Below, in pieces: positions 6,876-15,505 of a stretch of 33,214 nt of DNA (the stretch's first letter is position 1; every line of letters starts with the position of its first letter). A program made the position numbers and the translations under genes. The stretch comes from CAYQSU01 sp964420325 (lineage in GTDB: Bacteria > Pseudomonadota > Alphaproteobacteria > Rhodospirillales > Defluviicoccaceae). The stretch is from positions 1 to 33,214 of the forward strand of contig CAYQSU010000037.1 of NCBI GenBank assembly GCA_964420325.1, read 5' to 3'. Under the pieces are notes generated by a model. It did not search any database. It was not told the origin of the DNA and worked only from the letters and a program-made list of their open reading frames with translations.

Positions 6876-8219
6876 CTACTCCGCCGCCATCCGCTGGTCC
6901 GCCTCGGCCGCCAGCCGCCGCAGCGCCGGCGCCACCTCGACGGGATAGGGCGGCCTCGTCTCCATCCGGCGCAGGTGGGCCGGCAGGCGGGCAAGCTCCT
7001 CCTTCGCCCTGGCGCGGGCCTCTTCGAGGGTGGCGAGCCCCGCAACGCGGCGGCCGCCCCGCATCGCCGGCACCAGGAGAGGTGTGCCGTCCTGGCGGTC
7101 GCCCTCGATGGTGAGCACGTCGCCGGCCATGGCGCCGTCGCCGTCGAGCCGCCGCCAGACTTGCTTCCGGCCCGGCCACGTCGCCTTGCCTTCGGACCGC
7201 TTGCGGCGCGGGATGCCGGCGTACTCCTGCATCTTGTAGGCGCAGTCGAGGGCCGGCGCGTCCTCCGACGTCACCAGGCTGGTGCCGACGCCGAAGCCGT
7301 CGATCGGCGCGCCGCCGCCGGCCATGGCGGCGATCTTGTCCTCGTCGATGCCGCCGGAGGCGAAGATCCGGACGTCTTTGAGCCCGGCGGCGTCGAGGAT
7401 GGGGCGGACCCGGCGGGCGTGGGCGGCGAGGTCGCCGCTGTCGAGCCGGACGCCGCGCACGACGATGCCCTCGCGGGCGAGCTGGGGCGCCAGCCTCGCC
7501 ACCTTCCTCGCGCCCGCCTCGGTGTCGTAGGTGTCGATCAGCAGCACCAGGTTCTCCGGCCGCGAGCGGGCGAAGTTCTCGAACGCCGCCCCCTCGTCGT
7601 CGTGGGCCTGGATGAACGAGTGCGCCATGGTGCCGAAGATGGGAACGCCGAGCATCGGCTCCGCCGCCACCGTGGCGGTGCCGGCGAATCCGGCGACATA
7701 GGCGGCGCGGGCGGCGAACAGGCCGGCCTCGGCCCCGTGCGCCCGCCTGAGCCCGAAGTCGATCAGCGTCCGGCCCCCGGCGGCCAGCACCATGCGCGCC
7801 GCCTTCGAGGCGATCAGGCTCTGGAAGTGAATGATGTTGATGATCCGGGTCTCGAGGAGCTGCGCCTCCGGCAACGGCGCGATCACCCTGAGCGGCGGCT
7901 CGTCGGCGAAGAACGGGGTGCCTTCCGGCATGGCGTCGACGTCGCCGGTGAAGCGGAAGCCGGCGAGGTAATCGATCAGATCCGGGCCGAACCGGCCGGT
8001 CCTGCGCACCCAGTCGAGCTCCTCTTCGCCGAACCGCACCTGCTCCAGGAACTCGACCACCTGCTCGAGCCCGGCGGCGAGAAGAAAACCGCGGGGCGCC
8101 GGCAGCTTGCGGGCGAAGAACTCGAACACGGCGGTCTCCGTCATGCCGTGATCGAGGTACGACTGCAGCATGTTGAGCTGGTAAAGGTCGGTGATCAGCG
8201 GCGTCGTTCGGATATCCAT
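6876..8219 (-). CDS. pncB: Nicotinate phosphoribosyltransferase
   Basis: 447 residues beginning MDIRTTPLITDLYQLNML, the standard NAPRT opening. His200 in IFGTMAHSFIQ is the conserved histidine region that is phosphorylated in this family. Phosphate-binding features follow: LIDTYDT, RLDSGDL, FASGGIDE and the glycine-rich GFGVGTSLV. The enzyme makes nicotinate mononucleotide from nicotinate and PRPP with ATP hydrolysis, in NAD salvage. ATG 8217-8219 is clearly right, since the frame upstream runs antisense-like through DUF72 without resemblance to the family. It lies 14 bases after DUF72 and eight before DUF2905, in the middle of the archease-rtcB operon. NAD supply has no established link to RtcB, which uses GTP. 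Confidence 0.93.
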   Translation of the reverse strand: MDIRTTPLITDLYQLNMLQSYLDHGMTETAVFEFFARKLPAPRGFLLAAGLEQVVEFLEQVRFGEEELDWVRRTGRFGPDLIDYLAGFRFTGDVDAMPEGTPFFADEPPLRVIAPLPEAQLLETRIINIIHFQSLIASKAARMVLAAGGRTLIDFGLRRAHGAEAGLFAARAAYVAGFAGTATVAAEPMLGVPIFGTMAHSFIQAHDDEGAAFENFARSRPENLVLLIDTYDTEAGARKVARLAPQLAREGIVVRGVRLDSGDLAAHARRVRPILDAAGLKDVRIFASGGIDEDKIAAMAGGGAPIDGFGVGTSLVTSEDAPALDCAYKMQEYAGIPRRKRSEGKATWPGRKQVWRRLDGDGAMAGDVLTIEGDRQDGTPLLVPAMRGGRRVAGLATLEEARARAKEELARLPAHLRRMETRPPYPVEVAPALRRLAAEADQRMAAE

Positions 8220-8233
8220 ATGCGGTTCCCGCG

Positions 8234-8983
8234 TCAGCGTGCCTCGATGCCGCGCGCACCCCGCAGCATCCGGATCAGGAGCGTCGCGTCGCAGGGGGCG
8301 GCGCCCTCGGCGTCGTTGTCGAGATATACGCGAACATCCGAGCCCTCTGCCAGCCATCGGGCGGCGCGGTCGGCCCACGGCCTCAGCCCCTCCTCGCCGT
8401 AGGCCGACGCATAAAGCCGCTCGTGGCCGTGCAGCCGGACGTAGGCGAAGCGGCAGGCGACCGCCTCCCACATCGGCCAGCGCGGCGCATCCGAGATGCA
8501 GGTGGCGAGGTAAAGGCGCTCGAGGGTGGCGAGGGTCTCCTCGTCGAACCACGAGCGATGGCGGAACTCGATGACGTGACGGACCTCGCTCCACGCTGCA
8601 AGCACGCCCCTGAACTCCTTGATCAGGACTAGGTTCTTTGTGAGCGAGGGCGGCAGCTGCCAGAGCACCGCGTCGAGCCTGTCGCCGAGGGGGGCCAGCT
8701 CGTCCCGCATCCGCCGCACCGGCTCCTCGACGTCGGCGAGGCGACGGACGTGGGTGACGAAGCGGTGTCCCTTGACGGCGAAGACGAACCCCGCAGGCGT
8801 CTCCTCGCGCCAGCGGGCGATCGTCTCCGGCCTGAGCCGGCGGTAGAAGGTGGCGTTGACCTCGATGCCGCTGAAGTGTTGGGCGCAATGGGCGAGCCAG
8901 CGGCGCTGCGGAACGCCCGCATAGAAGTCGCTTCGCCAGGCCGGATAGGTCCAGCCGCTGGTGCCGATGGCAAGACGCGGCAT
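8234..8983 (-). CDS. DUF72 (YecE-like) TIM-barrel protein
   Basis: 249 residues opening RLAIGTSGWTYPAWRSDFYAG, the hallmark of DUF72. Further family landmarks are FSGIEVNATFYR, FVFAVKGHRFVTH, LWQLPPSL, VIEFRHRSW and the C-terminal YVRLHG and VYLDND. DUF72 forms a TIM barrel of unproven function, possibly related to phosphodiesterase or nuclease chemistry. Length is normal (about 240-290). It lies 23 bases after rtcB and is followed after 14 bases by NAPRT, so it is probably transcribed with the RNA ligase. It has no signal peptide and is cytoplasmic. Confidence 0.92.
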   Translation of the reverse strand: MPRLAIGTSGWTYPAWRSDFYAGVPQRRWLAHCAQHFSGIEVNATFYRRLRPETIARWREETPAGFVFAVKGHRFVTHVRRLADVEEPVRRMRDELAPLGDRLDAVLWQLPPSLTKNLVLIKEFRGVLAAWSEVRHVIEFRHRSWFDEETLATLERLYLATCISDAPRWPMWEAVACRFAYVRLHGHERLYASAYGEEGLRPWADRAARWLAEGSDVRVYLDNDAEGAAPCDATLLIRMLRGARGIEAR

Positions 8984-9006
8984 CGCGTCGCCGCCCGGCC
9001 TGCAGG

Positions 9007-10434
9007 TCAGCCCTTGATGCAGACGAGCGGCTCGAGCCGCGCGACCTTGGCCGCGAGACCTGCGGCGTCGGCGGCATCGACCACGGCGCTCACGTCCTTG
9101 TAGGCGCCCGGCGCCTCCTCCGCCACTCCCCGGTAGGACCGGCTGCGGACGACGATGCCCCGCTCCGCCAGCGCGTCGATCACGGACCGCCCCTGCCAGC
9201 GCTTGCGGGCGGCGTGGCGGCTCAGCGACCGGCCGGCACCGTGGCAGGCGGAGCCGAAGGCGAGCTCCATGCCCCGGCGTGTGCCGCGGAGCACATAGGA
9301 CGCGGTGCCCATGGTGCCGCCGATCAGCACCGGCTGGCCCGCCGCCCGCAGCGCGTCGGGAATGTCGGGATGGCCGGGGCCGAAGGCCCGCGTCGCTCCC
9401 TTGCGATGGACGTAGAGCCGGCGCAGGCGGCCGTCGACCGAGTGCTCCTCGACCTTGCAGGTGTTGTGCGAGACGTCATAGAGAAGCCGCAGCCTGGCCT
9501 TGGATATGACGTCCGCGAAGACGTCGCGGGCAAGGTGGGTGATGATCTGGCGGTTGGCCAGCGCGCAGTTGATCGCCGCCCGCATCGCCCCGAGATAGCG
9601 CTCGCCCGCCTCCGAATGCACGGGCGCGCAGGCGAGCTCGCGGTCCGGCAACTCGATGCCGTAGGCGCCGGCAGACGCCACCATGGCACGCAGGGCCTCG
9701 GTGCCGATCTGGTGGCCGAGGCCGCGGGAGCCGCAGTGGATGCTGACCACGGCGTCCCCCTCCTTGAGGCCGAAGGCCTCGGCGCCCTCGGGGTCGTGGA
9801 TCACGGCGACCCGCTGCACCTCAAGGTAGTGGTTGCCCGAGCCGAGGGTTCCCATCTCCCGCTTCTGGCGCTCCTTGGCCTTGTGCGAGACGAAGTCCGG
9901 GCGGGCGCCCGGCATGCGGCCCCGCTCCTCGGTATGGTCGAGATCGGCGGCCTCGCCCCAGCCCTGGTCGACCGCCCAGCGGGCGCCGCCGGCGAGCATG
10001 GCGTCCATCTCAGCCGGACCGAGCGCGATCTTGCCGGTGCTGCCGACACCGGCCGGGATGCGGGCGAGAAGCGCGTCCGCCAGCTCCTGCTGCCGGGCCA
10101 GCACGTCGTCTGCGGAAAGGCCGGTGGTGAGCGTGCGCACGCCGCAGGAGATGTCGAAGCCGACGCCGCCCATGGAGATGACGCCCCCCTCGTCGGGATC
10201 GAAGGCGGCGACGCCGCCGATCGGGAAGCCGTAGCCCCAGTGGGCATCGGGCATGGCGAACGAGGCCTTGACGATGCCGGGCAGCATGGCGACATTCGCC
10301 GTCTGCTCGAAGACCTTGTCCTCCATGTCGCGAACGAGGTCTTCGCCGGCATAGATGATGGCCGGGACGCGCATGGCGCCGGTCGCCGGGATCTCCCACT
10401 CGTAGGCGCTGCGGCGGATCAGATTGGCGGTCAT
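9007..10434 (-). CDS. rtcB: RtcB RNA-splicing ligase
   Basis: 475 residues. Metal and catalytic residues are visible: Cys97 (DISCGVR), GSGNH (198-202), His233 and His241 (HCGSRGLGHQ), His323 (SHNTCK) and the guanylylated histidine His398 in CHGAGRS. RtcB joins RNA 2',3'-cyclic phosphate or 3'-phosphate ends to 5'-OH ends using GTP and Mn(II). It heals tRNA or rRNA after toxin or stress cleavage. Archease, its known activator, is encoded 90 bases upstream on the same strand. In many bacteria rtcB is controlled by a sigma54 activator, RtcR; no such gene or site is seen here. The 90-base gap before the ATG shows no clear promoter. Confidence 0.96.
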   Translation of the reverse strand: MTANLIRRSAYEWEIPATGAMRVPAIIYAGEDLVRDMEDKVFEQTANVAMLPGIVKASFAMPDAHWGYGFPIGGVAAFDPDEGGVISMGGVGFDISCGVRTLTTGLSADDVLARQQELADALLARIPAGVGSTGKIALGPAEMDAMLAGGARWAVDQGWGEAADLDHTEERGRMPGARPDFVSHKAKERQKREMGTLGSGNHYLEVQRVAVIHDPEGAEAFGLKEGDAVVSIHCGSRGLGHQIGTEALRAMVASAGAYGIELPDRELACAPVHSEAGERYLGAMRAAINCALANRQIITHLARDVFADVISKARLRLLYDVSHNTCKVEEHSVDGRLRRLYVHRKGATRAFGPGHPDIPDALRAAGQPVLIGGTMGTASYVLRGTRRGMELAFGSACHGAGRSLSRHAARKRWQGRSVIDALAERGIVVRSRSYRGVAEEAPGAYKDVSAVVDAADAAGLAAKVARLEPLVCIKG

Positions 10435-10524
10435 GACGGGTCCATACCAAGTGTACGACAGAGCGTAGCACGCCCCGAGTGAGATAGGTCGGCCGGACTG
10501 CCGCGTCAGCCGTTGGCGCTCGCT

Positions 10525-10944
10525 TCAGACATCGACGACGCACTGGGCGACCCAGCCGGCCTCGCCGTGCGCGACGTGGAGCTCGGTGAACGTCGCACCC
10601 TTGACCTCCACCGCCGGCGCGTGGCGGCGGGGATCGATGCGTTCGCCCCGGGCGGTGGCGGTCAGCGTTCCCGCCTCGATGCGCACCTCGAACGCGGCGA
10701 AGATCATGCTCCGCGTCGCCATCTCGTAGACGAGCGCGTTCAGCCAGTCGACGAGGAGGATCTCGGTGTCCGGGGCGCTGCACTCGATGCTCACCGCAGC
10801 CTCCGGCCGGATCTCGCCCGGATCGAGCATGACGGCGGTGAGCGCAACGGCCGCCTCCTCGAACGCGGCCTCCAGCGTCGGCCCGAAGCCGCGGACGCCG
10901 ATGTCCGCCCCATGCGGAAAGTGTTCCCAGCCGCGATCACCCAT
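10525..10944 (-). CDS. Archease, RtcB cofactor
   Basis: 139 residues. The N-terminus WEHFPHGADIGVRGFG matches the archease H-x-A-D-I-G-x-x-x-x-G block (metal-binding Asp14), and the protein ends in VAQCVVDV with a conserved acidic residue at the penultimate position. LVDWLNALVYE is another family landmark. Archease speeds RtcB guanylylation, broadens its nucleotide use and allows repeated turnover. Its place as first gene, with rtcB 90 bases downstream, supports the call. ATG 10942-10944 places the conserved histidine at residue 11. Upstream, a divergent 147-base gap separates it from the ThDP-enzyme gene. Confidence 0.92.
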   Translation of the reverse strand: MGDRGWEHFPHGADIGVRGFGPTLEAAFEEAAVALTAVMLDPGEIRPEAAVSIECSAPDTEILLVDWLNALVYEMATRSMIFAAFEVRIEAGTLTATARGERIDPRRHAPAVEVKGATFTELHVAHGEAGWVAQCVVDV

Positions 10945-11055
10945 GGGGCTTCGGTCCGTGCCTGTCCTCCGGCGGCCATCGTAGCCGCCCTTCGGCTGCG
11001 GCGCGAGCGCGATCCCGTTCGAGGCTTGCGAAGTGCCCCGAAGGCATGGTGTGTT

Positions 11056-11072
11056 CCCGCCTCCGAGGCGGG
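11056..11072 (+). promoter_or_regulatory. Hairpin touching the ribosome binding site of the ThDP-enzyme gene
   Basis: CCCGCCT (11056-11062), CCG, AGGCGGG (11066-11072): a perfect 7-bp stem whose right arm runs into GGGAGGAAAGGGG, the ribosome binding region of the ATG at 11092. It could mask part of the site or be a terminator of upstream transcription. Function is inferred only. Confidence 0.35.
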
Positions 11073-11091
11073 AGGAAAGGGGCAGTTGCCA

Positions 11092-12762
11092 ATGCGAACG
11101 GGCGGCGAGATCGTGGCCGGGGCGCTCCGCGCCCACGGCGTCGACACAGTGTTCTGCGTGCCGGGCGAGAGCTATCTGCCCGTTCTCGATGCACTCTATG
11201 ATCATCGCGGGGCGATATCGGTGATCGCCTGCCGCCATGAGCACGGCGCCGCGCACATGGCGGAGGCCTACGGCAAGCTCACGGGACGCCCCGGCATCGC
11301 GATGGTGACGCGGGGACCCGGCGCCTGCAACGCCAGCATCGGCGTGCACACGGCGTTCCAGGACTCGACGCCGATGCTGCTCCTCGTCGGCCAGGTGCCG
11401 CGACGCTTTCGCGGACGCGGCGCGTTCCAGGAGGTCGACCTGGTCCGCATGTTCGCACCCCTGGCCAAGAAGGCGCTCGAGGTCGACGCCGCCGCCGGGC
11501 TTTCCCCGGCGATCGCCGAGGCCTTCGCGATCGCACGCTCGGGCCGGCCGGGACCCGTCGTCGTCGCCCTGCCGGAGGACGTGCTCAAGGAGGAGACCGA
11601 CGCCGCGGACGCATCGCCGCACGCGCCCGAACCCCGGGAGCCGGAGACGGACGCCCTCGATCGCCTCCGCCGTGCCTTGACCGCTGCACAGCGGCCGCTG
11701 ATGATCGTCGGCGGCGGCGGCTGGAACGACGAGGCCCGGGACGACATCGTCGCCTTCGCCGAGGCGAACGACCTTCCCGCCTGCTGCTCGTTCCGCCGCC
11801 ACGACATCTTCGCCAACGTCCATCCCGGCTTCATCGGCGAGCTCGGCATCGGCCCCGACCCGGCGCTCGTCGCGCGAATCCAGGAGGCCGACCTCGTGCT
11901 GGCGGTGGGAACCCGGCTCGGCGAGATCCCCACCCAAGGCTACACGCTCTTCGAAGCCCGCGAGCCTCGCTGCATGCTCGTCCATGTCCATCCCGACGCA
12001 GCCGAGCCCGGCCGGGTGTTCCGCCCGGCGATCGCGATCGTCGCGGATGTCCTGGCCTTTGCCCGGGCGGCGCGGGCGCTGGCACCCGTCGACGGCAGGC
12101 GCTGGCGCGACTGGGCGCGGGATGCCCGGCAGGACTACGAGACCAATCGCCAGCCTCCTCCCGCCACAACCGCCCCCGACCTCGGCCGGATCATGGCCGA
12201 CCTCGACCGGCTGCTGCCGGCGGACGCCGTCGTTACCGTCGACGCCGGCAACTTCGCCGGCTGGCCGCAGCGGTTCCTCCGCTTCGGCGGCGGGCGAAGA
12301 CTGCTCGGAGCGGCCAACGGCGCCATGGGCTACGGCGTGCCGGCGGCGGTGGCGGCCAAGCTCGCCTGTCCCGAGCGCACGGTCGTCGCCTGCGTCGGCG
12401 ACGGCGGCTTCGGCATGACCGGCCAGGAGCTGGCGACCGCTCAGCTTCACGGCGCCACTCCGATCATCCTCGTCTTCAACAACGCCATGTACGGCACCAT
12501 CCGCATGCACCAGGAGCGCAGCTATCCGGCACGCGAGATCGCGACGCGGCTCTGCAATCCCGATTTCTCCGCGCTGGCCCGCGCGTTCGACGCCCACGGT
12601 GCGACCGTCACCCGGACCGAGGAGTTCCTGCCGGCGTTCGAGGCCGCGCTGGGGAGCGGCAAGGCCTCGCTGATCGAGCTCCGCCTGGACCCTGAGGCGA
12701 TCACGACACGAACCACCCTCTCCGAGATCCGCCGCAGGGCACTATCCTCGCGCGGCGGCTGA
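11092..12762 (+). CDS. ThDP-dependent acetolactate synthase/decarboxylase-like enzyme
   Basis: 556 residues with the three domains of the family. The N-terminal Pyr domain has the catalytic Glu50 (CRHEHGAAHMAEAY). A central Rossmann domain follows (about 190-330). The C-terminal PP domain has GDGGFGMTGQE starting at Gly436, and Asn463-Asn464 complete the metal-ThDP motif. It cleaves or condenses 2-keto acids. The sequence resembles the large group annotated as acetolactate synthase large subunit, but no small regulatory subunit gene (ilvH) follows, so a biosynthetic IlvB role is unlikely; a keto-acid decarboxylase or carboligase is more probable. The start is ATG with GGAGGAAAGG upstream. An alcohol dehydrogenase gene follows after 64 bases, which would suit reduction of an aldehyde product. 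Confidence 0.87.
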   Translation: MRTGGEIVAGALRAHGVDTVFCVPGESYLPVLDALYDHRGAISVIACRHEHGAAHMAEAYGKLTGRPGIAMVTRGPGACNASIGVHTAFQDSTPMLLLVGQVPRRFRGRGAFQEVDLVRMFAPLAKKALEVDAAAGLSPAIAEAFAIARSGRPGPVVVALPEDVLKEETDAADASPHAPEPREPETDALDRLRRALTAAQRPLMIVGGGGWNDEARDDIVAFAEANDLPACCSFRRHDIFANVHPGFIGELGIGPDPALVARIQEADLVLAVGTRLGEIPTQGYTLFEAREPRCMLVHVHPDAAEPGRVFRPAIAIVADVLAFARAARALAPVDGRRWRDWARDARQDYETNRQPPPATTAPDLGRIMADLDRLLPADAVVTVDAGNFAGWPQRFLRFGGGRRLLGAANGAMGYGVPAAVAAKLACPERTVVACVGDGGFGMTGQELATAQLHGATPIILVFNNAMYGTIRMHQERSYPAREIATRLCNPDFSALARAFDAHGATVTRTEEFLPAFEAALGSGKASLIELRLDPEAITTRTTLSEIRRRALSSRGG

Positions 12763-12799
12763 GCGGCCTCCGATTGCGCCGCGCGCGCCCTTTGACTAG

Positions 12800-12816
12800 C
12801 CTTGTTTCGAGCAAGG
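12800..12816 (+). promoter_or_regulatory. Inverted repeat over the ribosome binding site of the alcohol dehydrogenase gene
   Basis: CCTTG (12800-12804), TTTCGAG, CAAGG (12812-12816). The right arm overlaps the strong Shine-Dalgarno AAGGAGG (12813-12819), seven bases before ATG 12827. As RNA it would partly hide the site; as DNA it could be an operator. Confidence 0.3.
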
Positions 12817-12826
12817 AGGTGCGCTG

Positions 12827-13813
12827 ATGCATGCCATGGTTCTCGCCGCGCCCGGCCGGCCGCTCGAGGCGCGCGAGGTGCCGCGGCCCGAGGCCGGGCC
12901 GGGAGGGCTATTGATCCGCGTCGCGGCCTGCGCGGTCTGCCGCACCGATCTGCACGTCGTCGACGGCGACCTCAAGCAGCCCAAGCTGCCGATCATCCCC
13001 GGACACGAGATCGTCGGCCGCGTCGAACAGGTCGGTGAAGGCGTGCGCGGCTTCGCGGCGGGCGACCGGGTCGGCGTTCCCTGGCTCGGCTGGACCTGCG
13101 GCGAGTGCCGATACTGCCGCACCGGCCAGGAGAATCTCTGCCCCAACGCCCGCTTCACCGGCTATCAGATCGACGGCGGCTATGCCGACTATGCCGTCGC
13201 CGACGCCCGCTACTGCTTCGCCATCCCGGACGCATACGCCGATGCCGAGGCGGCGCCGCTCCTCTGCGCCGGCCTCATCGGCTACCGCTCGCTGATGATG
13301 GCCGGAGATGCCGAGCGCCTGGGAATCTTCGGCTTCGGCGCCGCCGCCCACATCGTCGCCCAGGTCGCCGGGTTCCAGTGTCGCCGGCTGTTTGCCTTCA
13401 CCCGGCCCGGCGACCAGGCGGCGCAGGCATTCGCCCGGCGGCTAGGAGCCGAGTGGGCGGGCGGCTCCGACGAGCGGGCGCCGGAGGAGCTGGATGCCGC
13501 CCTCATCTTCGCCCCCGTGGGCGCGCTGGTGCCGGCGGCCCTCGCGGCGGTGCGTCCCGGCGGCATCGTCGTCTGCGGCGGCATCCACATGTCCGACATC
13601 CCGGCATTCGCCTATGACCTCCTCTGGCGCGAGAAGAAGCTGGTCTCGGTGGCGAACCTCACGCGCCGCGACGGCGACGCGTTTCTCGCCCTCGCGCCTC
13701 GGGTCCCGGTGACGACGGAGATCGAGACCATGCCGCTTGCCGAGGCCAACGCCGCGCTCGGCCGGCTTCGCGAGGGACGGCTGACCGGCGCCGCCGTGCT
13801 CGTTCCCTCGTGA
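12827..13813 (+). CDS. Zinc-dependent alcohol dehydrogenase (MDR family)
   Basis: 328 residues. Catalytic zinc ligands are Cys38 (CAVCRTDLH), His60-Glu61 (PGHE) and Cys147 (PLLCAG). The structural zinc lobe has Cys91, Cys94, Cys97 and Cys105. The nucleotide-binding fold has GFGAAAH (169-175), an unusual version of GxGxxG with alanine in place of the third glycine. The protein interconverts alcohols and aldehydes or ketones with NAD(P)H. It follows a ThDP decarboxylase-like gene and its stop overlaps the next start as GTGA, so it belongs to a coupled operon. AAGGAGG stands seven bases before the ATG. An ATG three codons later is the other possible start. Confidence 0.92.
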   Translation: MHAMVLAAPGRPLEAREVPRPEAGPGGLLIRVAACAVCRTDLHVVDGDLKQPKLPIIPGHEIVGRVEQVGEGVRGFAAGDRVGVPWLGWTCGECRYCRTGQENLCPNARFTGYQIDGGYADYAVADARYCFAIPDAYADAEAAPLLCAGLIGYRSLMMAGDAERLGIFGFGAAAHIVAQVAGFQCRRLFAFTRPGDQAAQAFARRLGAEWAGGSDERAPEELDAALIFAPVGALVPAALAAVRPGGIVVCGGIHMSDIPAFAYDLLWREKKLVSVANLTRRDGDAFLALAPRVPVTTEIETMPLAEANAALGRLREGRLTGAAVLVPS

Positions 13814-14838
13814 CCGTCCGGCACCGCGGCTCCGACGCCCCTTCGGTCTGGGTTCTGGCCGACGATCGCGCCGGCAACCGCTCCCAGGCCCTGGGCGTCG
13901 CCGAGGCGTTGGAATGGCCGTTCGCGGTACGGGAGATCGCGTACGGCGCTCTGGCTCAGTTGCCCAACATCGTGCTCGGGCGCACACTCGCGGGGCTCGC
14001 TCGGGAGAGCCGCGCCGCACTCGCCCCACCGTGGCCGGATCTCGTCATCGCCGCCGGCCGCAGAACGGCGCCGATCGCCCGCGCCATCAGGAAGCGGAGC
14101 GGAGGCCGGGCGTTTCTGGTTCAGCTGATGGATCCGCAAAGCGGCGCAAGCGACTTCGATCTCATCGCTATTCCCGGTCACGATCGCCATCCGGTCCGCC
14201 CGAACGTGATCGCGACCATCGGCGCCCCGCACCGCATGACCCAAGCCGTCCTCGCCCGGGCGGCCGAGCGCTGGCGCCAGAGGTTCGCGGCGTTGCCTCG
14301 GCCCCGGGTGGCGTTGCTCGTCGGCGGAAGCACCAGGACGGGCGGGTTCACCGAAGCGATGGCCCAGACGCTGGGAGCGGCGGCCTCGCGTCTTGCCGCG
14401 GAGGCCGGCGGCTCGCTGCTGGTCTCCACCAGCCGCCGGACGGGCGCCGCGGCGGCGGGGCTGATCCGGGCGATCGGCGTGCCGGCCCACGTCTATCGCT
14501 GGGGCGACGCTGGCGACAACCCGTATGCCGGCTACCTCGCCCTCGCCGACGCCGTGATCGTCACCGGCGATTCCATGTCGATGTGCACCGAGGCCTGTGC
14601 AACCCGGGTGCCGGTGTACATCTATGCACCGGAGGGCTTCGCGTCCGAGAAGCACGGCCGGTTGCACCGGGATCTCTTCGCCAAGGGCTACGCCCGGCCG
14701 CTCCCCGAACGACTGGAGGCCTGGACTCACCCGCCGCTGAATCCGGCGGACGAGGTGGCGGGAGAGATCAGAACGCGCCTCTCCGTTCCCGCATGCCGAA
14801 AGGGGCAAGACGATGTCCAACCGCACGATTCCGCTTGA
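13810..14838 (+). CDS. ELM1/DUF1022 family protein
   Basis: 342 residues. It begins VWVLADDRAGNRSQALGVAEAL and has PDLVIAAGRRTAP, LVQLMDP, VALLVGGSTRTGGFT and the C-terminal VTGDSMSMCTEACATRVPVYIYAP, all features of DUF1022. The family is named for plant ELM1, which is linked to mitochondrial fission, and is widespread in alphaproteobacteria, where its function is not known. The fold looks like a GT-B glycosyltransferase (two Rossmann-like halves and a nucleotide-site-like GDSxSM), so a transferase role is an inference. The start is GTG 13810, overlapping the stop of the previous gene as GTGA. The 3' end overlaps the methyltransferase start by 26 bases. Confidence 0.85.
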   Translation: MTVRHRGSDAPSVWVLADDRAGNRSQALGVAEALEWPFAVREIAYGALAQLPNIVLGRTLAGLARESRAALAPPWPDLVIAAGRRTAPIARAIRKRSGGRAFLVQLMDPQSGASDFDLIAIPGHDRHPVRPNVIATIGAPHRMTQAVLARAAERWRQRFAALPRPRVALLVGGSTRTGGFTEAMAQTLGAAASRLAAEAGGSLLVSTSRRTGAAAAGLIRAIGVPAHVYRWGDAGDNPYAGYLALADAVIVTGDSMSMCTEACATRVPVYIYAPEGFASEKHGRLHRDLFAKGYARPLPERLEAWTHPPLNPADEVAGEIRTRLSVPACRKGQDDVQPHDSA

Positions 14839-15478
14839 CGATGCTCTTTACGCCTACCTCCTCGAGGTGTCGTTGCGGGAGCCGGAGGTGCTGCGCGAGT
14901 TGCGCCAGGAGACCTTGGCGCTGCCCGAGGCGGCAATGCAGATCTCTCCCGAGCAGGGGCAGCTGCTGGCGTTCCTGGTGCGGCTGATGGACGCACGGGC
15001 GATCATCGAGGTCGGCACGTTCACCGGCTACAGCGCGCTTTCCATGGCGCTCGCCATGTCCGACGGCGGCCGCATCATCGCCTGCGACGTGAGCGAGGAG
15101 TGGACCCGTGTTGCGCGCAGATACTGGACGAGGGCCGGCGTCGGCGGACGGATCGAGCTCCGTCTTGCCCCGGCGCTGGAGACGCTGGACGGGCTCATCG
15201 CCGGCGGCAAGGCCGGACGCTTCGACCTCGGTTTCGTCGACGCCGACAAGGAGCGCTATCGGGACTACTTCGAGCGGCTTCTCGTCCTCCTCAGGCCGGG
15301 CGGCGTGGTTGCCGTCGACAACGTGCTGTGGAGCGGCAGCGTCATCAACCCCGAGAAACAGGACGCGGACACCCAGGCGATCCGCGCCTTCAACAGGGCG
15401 CTCCGCAACGACGAGCGGGTGGACCTGAGCCTCGTTCCCATCGGCGACGGTCTGACGCTCGCCCGCAAGCGCTCCTGA
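14813..15478 (+). CDS. Class I SAM-dependent O-methyltransferase (CCoAOMT-like)
   Basis: 221 residues. SAM-binding motif EVGTFTGYSAL (66-76), acidic CDVSEEW (91-97), metal-binding FVDADKE (Asp143) and VDNVLWSG (Asp169-Asn170) are those of the divalent-cation-dependent O-methyltransferases related to caffeoyl-CoA and catechol methyltransferases. It methylates a phenolic or catechol hydroxyl; the substrate cannot be read from sequence. Length is typical. It is the fourth gene of the plus-strand operon, starting inside the end of the ELM1-like gene. AAAGGGGC lies just before the ATG. Confidence 0.92.
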   Translation: MSNRTIPLDDALYAYLLEVSLREPEVLRELRQETLALPEAAMQISPEQGQLLAFLVRLMDARAIIEVGTFTGYSALSMALAMSDGGRIIACDVSEEWTRVARRYWTRAGVGGRIELRLAPALETLDGLIAGGKAGRFDLGFVDADKERYRDYFERLLVLLRPGGVVAVDNVLWSGSVINPEKQDADTQAIRAFNRALRNDERVDLSLVPIGDGLTLARKRS

Positions 15479-15505
15479 CCGCCCGAGATCCTGCGACCAA
15501 GCGAC

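Noticed and set aside
13494..14987. Long overlapping plus-strand frames inside the alcohol dehydrogenase and ELM1-like genes
   Set aside because: They are Arg/Gly-rich frame-shifted readings of recognised genes and have no domain features.
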